Origin: Roseivivax halodurans JCM 10272
GTDB taxonomy: Bacteria; Pseudomonadota; Alphaproteobacteria; Rhodobacterales; Rhodobacteraceae
Direction: 5' to 3'
Length of the DNA: 35,553 nucleotides
Assembly: GCF_000521785.1 (NCBI RefSeq)
Contig: NZ_JALZ01000028.1
Span: 1 to 35,553, forward strand
A program made the translations under genes and the position numbers. Under the pieces are notes generated by a model. It had not been told where the DNA came from and searched no databases. It was given only the letters and a program-made list of their open reading frames with translations. Positions 31,901-35,553 of the stretch are shown here, piece by piece (the first letter of the stretch is position 1; every line of letters begins with the position of its first letter).

Positions 31901-34455
31901 GCAATCCGTGCGCCGCCCAGCTTGATGTCGACGCTTGTATCGGCGTGCAGGAGATCGCGATGCTTTCGCAGGGCGGTTACGGCTTTGCGCACGATCTTCA
32001 GTCGGCCGGTCTTTCGCAGGCCGCAGATATCCGCGAGCTCTTCGAGATCGTCGGGGAGCTGGGGCTCCTCGCCTCTGGCGGCCTGCGAGAAGAGATGCTG
32101 GACGATCCGGGTCTGGATACGGGTGAGGCCCTTGGGATCGCGCTGTAGCGCCTCCAGAACCTGCCTTTTGACCCGGAGATGGGGAAATCCGGATTGGGCC
32201 CCCACCTTGCGAATGAGGCCATGGGCCTCGAGTTCATCGACGATGCGATCGACCCGTGATCTTTGTAGCTCCTCGGCGCGCTCGTAGGTCGAGTCCTTCA
32301 GAAACCCCAGCACATCTTCAGCGACCACTTGGTAGGGCAGTGAGATCGATGGGAAGCGGTTGGCCTTGCGCTGCACGCGGCGTTGGATGTCGAGCACATA
32401 GGCCAGAACAGCATCGATGTCTTCCTTATGGAGATGCCCCTGGGCGCAAAGACCAAGGCGGCGGTCATGCTCCTCGGTGTCGTGCAGGAGAATGCAGTTA
32501 GCTGGCTTCTTGTCGCGCCCCGCGCGCCCTGCTTCCTGGGCATAGGTCTCGAGAGAAGCAGAGGGTCCGGTATGGAGAACCAGCCGCACCCGCGGGCAGT
32601 CGACCCCCATGCCGAAAGCAATGGTTGAGACAATGACCTGTAGGCGCCCCTCGGCGAAGTCGCGTTCGACTCGCGCCTTGTCCTCCGGGCTGCGGTCGGC
32701 GTGGTAGAACTCTACGCTGTGGCCGAGGGCGTCGAGACTGGACGCGATCTGCTGAGTGTCTTTTCGGCTGTAGGTATAGATGATTGCCTGGCCACCTTCG
32801 GGCAACAGCTCCGGATCGCGAAGCATGGCGCTCAGCTGCTCGTGCGTTTCGCCATCACGGGGTAGCACGCGGTAGGTGAGGTTGGGACGTTCGGCCCCAC
32901 CGTCGATCACCGCGAGCGACCGGCCCATGCCGGTCTTGAAGGCTTTCTGTATGTCTTTCTGGGTCTCTGGCCGGGCGGTGGCGGTCAGGCACAGGATGGC
33001 GGCCTTGTCGCTGCCACGGGCGCCGCACTCGGCGAGCCACTTTGGCGCGCGCCGATAGTCGCCGCGAAAGCCATTGCCCCAAGCTGGAATGCAATGCGCC
33101 TCGTCGAAGACCCACATGCCGATGCGCCGACTCTCGAGCGCTGAGCGTGTCGATTTGGAGCCGAGGCTTTCCGGTGCGAGGTAGAGCAGGGCGATGCGCC
33201 CCTCGCGGATGTCCGAGAGGATCTCATCGCGGTTTACGACATCAAGATCGCTGTGCAGCCGCGCGACGCCCGGCAGACCTTCCTCTTCTGCCTTGGCGGC
33301 TTGGTCCTCCATCAGCGCCTTTAGAGGCGAAACCACCACGGTGAGATCGCCAGTGCGCTCATGGTGCTCGAGGGCGGTCACTTGGAAGCAGCGCGACTTG
33401 CCGGTGCCGGTAGGGAGAATACCCAGCGCGGAGCGCCGGGCCAGGGCTGCGTCCATCACGCGCTGTTGGTAGGCGATGCCCTTCTCGTCGAAGGGCGGCT
33501 GAAAGCGCGGGGTCTCTCCCTCGGCCGGCGGAAACCACCGGTTCATGCTGTGAAGCGATGTCTCGTGATCTTGGCAGCGGCGGCAGCTGGGTTGGCTACA
33601 TCGCCGCCTGCCCAGATCATCCAGCGCCTCCTGGAAACCCAGCTCCCCCTTCATCAACCACTCGGCCGGCGCCGGACGCTGGTCGCGATGGCGCACCCAG
33701 CTCAGGACCCAGGCCAGTGGCCAGCCGTTCTTCGTCTCAAAGGCGTGGAGAAGCTGGCCGTGCAGCCCGCGTATGCAGACCTCGCCCTGGAACATCCGGA
33801 CGATCGTGTCGATGATCGGCTTGGCCCCCTCCAGATTATCACCTGAAGGAGTAGAAGCTCGCCCCAAGACGGCATCGAAGAAGGCTGCGTAGCCATTGTG
33901 GCTTGCGCCGAGCCCGCACAGCCACCGCAGGACCTTGATCCACTCGCGATCCATCGTCTCGAAAGCCAAGACCTCGGAACGAAGGAGGGCGATGGTCTCC
34001 AGTGTGTCCTGAACGGGATCTGCCAAGCCGGTCTGGGCAAGGTAGGGCTTGTTCAGCGCATGCGACTTGAGGGCGGGAAAGGCGAGAGGGCTGAGCCAGA
34101 TCGTATCGACGAGCTGAAGGTCATCGAATGACCTCCCTGTCAGCGCTTCGAGCTCAGGGAGATCGTGGATTGCTGCATTGTGGCCGATCGCGAAGCGATG
34201 ACGGCGCAGCTCGACCTCGATTTTCGTGGCCGGCAGTCCGCGCTTGTTAGAGGCCACCTCCGGCTCAGTGCTGGCAGGAAATGCGGCGGCATCACGAAGG
34301 CGAGCCAGACCCTTGGCGTCATCGATGATTTCGAGATCGAAGCCAACCGAGGCAGAAAGCAAGTCGTCGATAGATCGAATTGGCGGCGCCCATGTGGCGG
34401 CGCCACCTTTCTTACTGACTTCTTGAACGCCGTCGCGGAACAAACGCTTTAGCAA
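28912..34455 (-). CDS. Giant RecQ-UvrD double helicase with DEDD-exonuclease-like N-terminus
   Basis: About 1,847 residues from a TTG at 34455, chosen because GGAGG lies six bases upstream. The frame runs 60 codons further up with no domain. Order: (1) DEDD-exonuclease-like, D40/E42 in FDLE, D98 in GHNAAIHD, VDTIWLSPLAF near 116, H132 and D150. (2) Cys/His cluster C286, C291, C294, H297. (3) RecQ-type SF2 helicase: PTGTGKS near 348, DEAHCIPAWGNGFRGDYRR from 451, LTATA 490, IAFGMGVD near 612, QEAGRAGRD 640; winged-helix-like region about 710-830. (4) Charged linker about 880-905 and helical region. (5) UvrD-type SF1 helicase: AGPGAGKT 1182, VFVDEFQDV 1317, GDDDQNIYDFGGA near 1363, WNYRS 1398, TAHSSKGLEF near 1634, YVAATRAR 1668. 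(6) A tail (about 1755-1820) resembling HIRAN. All helicase motifs look intact. Likely acts on DNA in repair or phage defence. Confidence 0.93.
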   Translation of the reverse strand: MLKRLFRDGVQEVSKKGGAATWAPPIRSIDDLLSASVGFDLEIIDDAKGLARLRDAAAFPASTEPEVASNKRGLPATKIEVELRRHRFAIGHNAAIHDLPELEALTGRSFDDLQLVDTIWLSPLAFPALKSHALNKPYLAQTGLADPVQDTLETIALLRSEVLAFETMDREWIKVLRWLCGLGASHNGYAAFFDAVLGRASTPSGDNLEGAKPIIDTIVRMFQGEVCIRGLHGQLLHAFETKNGWPLAWVLSWVRHRDQRPAPAEWLMKGELGFQEALDDLGRRRCSQPSCRRCQDHETSLHSMNRWFPPAEGETPRFQPPFDEKGIAYQQRVMDAALARRSALGILPTGTGKSRCFQVTALEHHERTGDLTVVVSPLKALMEDQAAKAEEEGLPGVARLHSDLDVVNRDEILSDIREGRIALLYLAPESLGSKSTRSALESRRIGMWVFDEAHCIPAWGNGFRGDYRRAPKWLAECGARGSDKAAILCLTATARPETQKDIQKAFKTGMGRSLAVIDGGAERPNLTYRVLPRDGETHEQLSAMLRDPELLPEGGQAIIYTYSRKDTQQIASSLDALGHSVEFYHADRSPEDKARVERDFAEGRLQVIVSTIAFGMGVDCPRVRLVLHTGPSASLETYAQEAGRAGRDKKPANCILLHDTEEHDRRLGLCAQGHLHKEDIDAVLAYVLDIQRRVQRKANRFPSISLPYQVVAEDVLGFLKDSTYERAEELQRSRVDRIVDELEAHGLIRKVGAQSGFPHLRVKRQVLEALQRDPKGLTRIQTRIVQHLFSQAARGEEPQLPDDLEELADICGLRKTGRLKIVRKAVTALRKHRDLLHADTSVDIKLGGARIAPRLVSTWAEKSNAVVEVIIALFEARAAAEEDTFDDTQEVEEDEKPAKQAPRPFQITLASLLQKAQNELEDGVRLTAKEALQLLEELRRLKLIGVKVAPANLTKQLTIFAPELEPDDLRARLKQHRAQTARVFEVLENLADDERHLRIETDRLAEEVTSFDMDVEGTWRAPDGSGLAAGASERLVRRHLRLLTRIKALDISAGLYTKSEAVRVEIARRDTNLTVRSYTQDMFRTGVEAFQEEEIRQLHLMDGYARRVLEAPDEGPELLKSYFATPSKESLATFFESEELKVVRENRPAPVQRQIELRSRLDPEQSKIVHDDTSLKDLLVLAGPGAGKTRVLVERIVWLVGVERVPPDQILALCYNRRAAEEIRSRLRAKSALGRRGAVVSVYTYHSFALQVLGQSFAELSDEAVGEEVELTDTEADNGRKASAFNRILSQASARLTQQRDDGGNLSDLILRRFRWVFVDEFQDVTEDSFALIKEISQQSQKKAASEARSAADLVDVRFIAVGDDDQNIYDFGGASGQHIRAFDRLFNTPKKMPELTWNYRSSGAILRCAAEIISHCSDRLKTREIEIDPDRVHDPLQGRYHRPRDPDLGRVTILGNADRTIESHAALATVELLRLRAAVGKERWRWASTAVLVRRRAHIPVVERALLGAGIEVSRDLQGLVPMARVKEAVRVREWLEKKERVGQVLLPEDIERVAGWLEGHYGSLWARAVAQWLRDYLRDQMDAADEDPKGSSETSEAAEDQPVEISPRLTLEEFVEWAHGWRPEQNGVMVLTAHSSKGLEFDNVVVCDCDWLHSLSITGADRRLFYVAATRARYSLSLTTGGFMAPTRRLISAQRSEHLAPLDLEPRRTSLKSQAKAPLIPCSVRDVFLSFPAWNGPWCYSDERGRQKTKAVISGLKPGDRIMIKRTENQRDQNPWHVFAPIENGLHQIGKMQRGFSPGVAGEEFYAEVFALVSWRKTDSDEDQHGKIFLDQWFTVIPEWRLIAE

Positions 34456-34778
34456 ATGATACCTCCGGGGCGGGAGGAGACAGAAACTCCATTGCGAAAT
34501 CAATCGAAAAGGTGTTTGCGACCAAACATTGCCAAGTCCCTGAGGAGGAGATGAAAGCACATAACAGCCTGCCGAAGAAGAGCGGACTCGGACGGCAGTC
34601 ATGCAAGCCCGTGCGATCGAGGAGCGCAAGGCCATGGATCAGATAATCGCAAGCTTCTTTACGGAAGGCGGGACGCGTCCGGTGCAGTTGAACCACGAGG
34701 GCTTTGATGCTGTAACCGCCCCCCGACGGCATCGACGTGCCATGGTGGGATCGCAACAATCCATTTTGGGAGGCGGTC
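34456..34778. other. Spacer between the helicase gene and the IS110 transposase
   Basis: It holds the helicase promoter side and the presumed left end of the insertion sequence. On the plus strand, ATG 34551 is preceded by GAGGAGG but the frame closes after 31 codons (34646). A second frame from ATG 34601 starts with a charged helix-like stretch (MQARAIEERKAMDQIIASFF) and then turns into sequence antisense or upstream to the transposase. It could be the 5' end of a gene cut by the element. I cannot place the exact insertion-sequence end. For IS110-group elements this 5' noncoding stretch may include the bridge RNA. Confidence 0.4.
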
Positions 34779-35553
34779 ATGTCGGAGATTACCACGGTCG
34801 GATTGGATCTCGCGAAGAATGTGTTCCAGGTCCACGGTGCTGACGCCAGAGGCGGCGTGGTCTTTCGCAAGAAGCTCAGAAGGTCCGCGGTGCTGGAGTT
34901 CTTCAGTAAGCTGCCGCCCTGCCTGGTGGCGATGGAGGCCTGCGGCGGCGCCCATTTCTGGGGGCGGGAGCTGGCACGGCTCGGCCATGACATCAGGCTC
35001 ATCCCGCCCGCCTACGTGAAGCCGTTCGTCAAGCGGCAAAAGAACGATGCGGCTGACGCGGAGGCGATCTGCGAAGCTGCGCAGAGACCGAACATGCGCT
35101 TCGTGCCCGTGAAGAGCGAAGAAACGCAGGGGGCGGCCAGCGTCTTCCGCGTCCGGGAATTGCTCATCCGGCAGCGCACCCAGGCCATCAACGCGCTCCG
35201 CGGTCACCTCACCGAATACGGTCAGGTCGTGCCGCAGGGCGCGACGAATGCCCGGCGCCTGATTGCGTTGGTCGCGGACGACGAGTCGGATCTGCCAGCG
35301 ACGGCACGGGCTTCCCTGCAGGTCCTGACCGCAACGCTCGCCCAGCTCGACGATCAAATCGCGATCTTGGATGCCGAGATCACCCGCCGAGCCAAGGAGA
35401 ACGAAGTGGCGCGGCGTCTGATGACCATTCCGGGCGTCGGTCCACTGATCGCCACGGCCATCGCCACGTTGGCGCCGCCGCCGGAAACGTTCCGCAAGGC
35501 TCGAGACTTCGCGGCATGGCTTGGCCTCACACCGCGGCAGCATTCGACAGGCG
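34779..35553 (+). CDS. IS110-family transposase, cut by the window edge
   Basis: 258 codons are visible, open to the last base. The N-terminal DEDD (RuvC-like) domain shows VGLDLAKNVFQVHG with the first Asp, VAMEACGGAHFWGREL with the Glu, and KRQKNDAADAEAICEA with the paired Asp residues. The C-terminal transposase-20 domain has begun: IPGVGPLIATAIATLAP and FAAWLGLTPRQHSTG, with the active-site Ser of IS110 recombinases expected just about here. GGGAGG lies five bases before the ATG. No frameshift is seen, so the element may be functional. It lies beyond the helicase gene, in divergent orientation. Confidence 0.93.
   Translation, partial: MSEITTVGLDLAKNVFQVHGADARGGVVFRKKLRRSAVLEFFSKLPPCLVAMEACGGAHFWGRELARLGHDIRLIPPAYVKPFVKRQKNDAADAEAICEAAQRPNMRFVPVKSEETQGAASVFRVRELLIRQRTQAINALRGHLTEYGQVVPQGATNARRLIALVADDESDLPATARASLQVLTATLAQLDDQIAILDAEITRRAKENEVARRLMTIPGVGPLIATAIATLAPPPETFRKARDFAAWLGLTPRQHSTG

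Noticed and set aside
31468-32148. 226-codon plus-strand frame
   Set aside because: Antisense to the winged-helix/linker region of the helicase; its Leu/Glu/Gly-rich look comes from the complementary strand.
34551-34646. 31-codon ORF with GAGGAGG just upstream
   Set aside because: The spacing is very short, the peptide is Ser/Arg-rich without a hydrophobic or structured pattern, and the frame is not continued; I treat it as chance near the insertion sequence.
1-35553. Search for CRISPR arrays, tRNA genes and long tandem repeats
   Set aside because: No regularly spaced repeats and no tRNA-like TTC/cloverleaf sequence were found by eye; very divergent ones could be missed without a covariance search.

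Overview
The window looks like an accessory (island-like) chromosomal or plasmid segment from a high-G+C alphaproteobacterium, most plausibly of the Rhodobacteraceae/Roseobacter group. That placement is inferred from gene content: TRAP and tripartite tricarboxylate transporters, fused ADP-forming acyl-CoA ligases, LysR regulators, and IS110/IS21/IS3-type transposase sequences. No rRNA or housekeeping gene confirms it. No tRNA or CRISPR array was seen.

Layout. (1) Bases 1-1305 hold no intact gene, only an apparent IS3-type transposase relic. (2) Bases 1306-17140 form one long plus-strand catabolic cluster. It starts with a LysR regulator and a complete TRAP transporter (dctP, dctQ, dctM). Tightly overlapping genes follow for a GST-like protein, a carboxymuconolactone-decarboxylase-family protein, a 2-pyrone-4,6-dicarboxylate-lactonase-like amidohydrolase, an SDR, a CaiB-type CoA-transferase, a thiolase, an acyl-CoA dehydrogenase and two paralogous fused ADP-forming acyl-CoA ligases. 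Between the two ligases lies a decayed FadB/FadJ-like gene that has lost its dehydrogenase core. (3) A minus-strand PaaI-type thioesterase (17148-17561) is divergent from a tctB-tctA-tctC transporter that ends in a strong terminator at 20777-20801. (4) A minus-strand pair encodes an AbrB-family membrane protein and a D-2-hydroxyacid dehydrogenase, divergent from a second LysR gene. That gene leads into a second SDR, an MmgE/PrpD protein and a PaaG-like crotonase (to 27059). (5) Bases 27060-28911 are a graveyard: an IstB tail, an 85-codon minus-strand ORF and the stop-interrupted C-terminus of a DUF262/DUF1524 (GmrSD-like) restriction protein. (6) Bases 28912-34455 (minus) encode one intact protein of about 1,847 residues. 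It combines a DEDD-exonuclease-like N-terminus, a RecQ-type SF2 helicase, a UvrD-type SF1 helicase and a possible HIRAN-like tail. (7) An IS110-family transposase runs off the right edge.

How the genes may work together. Regions 2-4 read as a catabolic island that imports one or more organic acids through three different transporter types. A cyclic or lactone intermediate would then be opened, the acid activated to a CoA thioester, and the chain shortened by beta-oxidation-like steps. The substrate cannot be read from the sequence. Regions 5-7 read as a separate, IS-riddled defence or DNA-repair region whose only intact large gene is the double-helicase protein. That protein and the unassigned catabolic pathway are the two best candidates for undescribed biology here.
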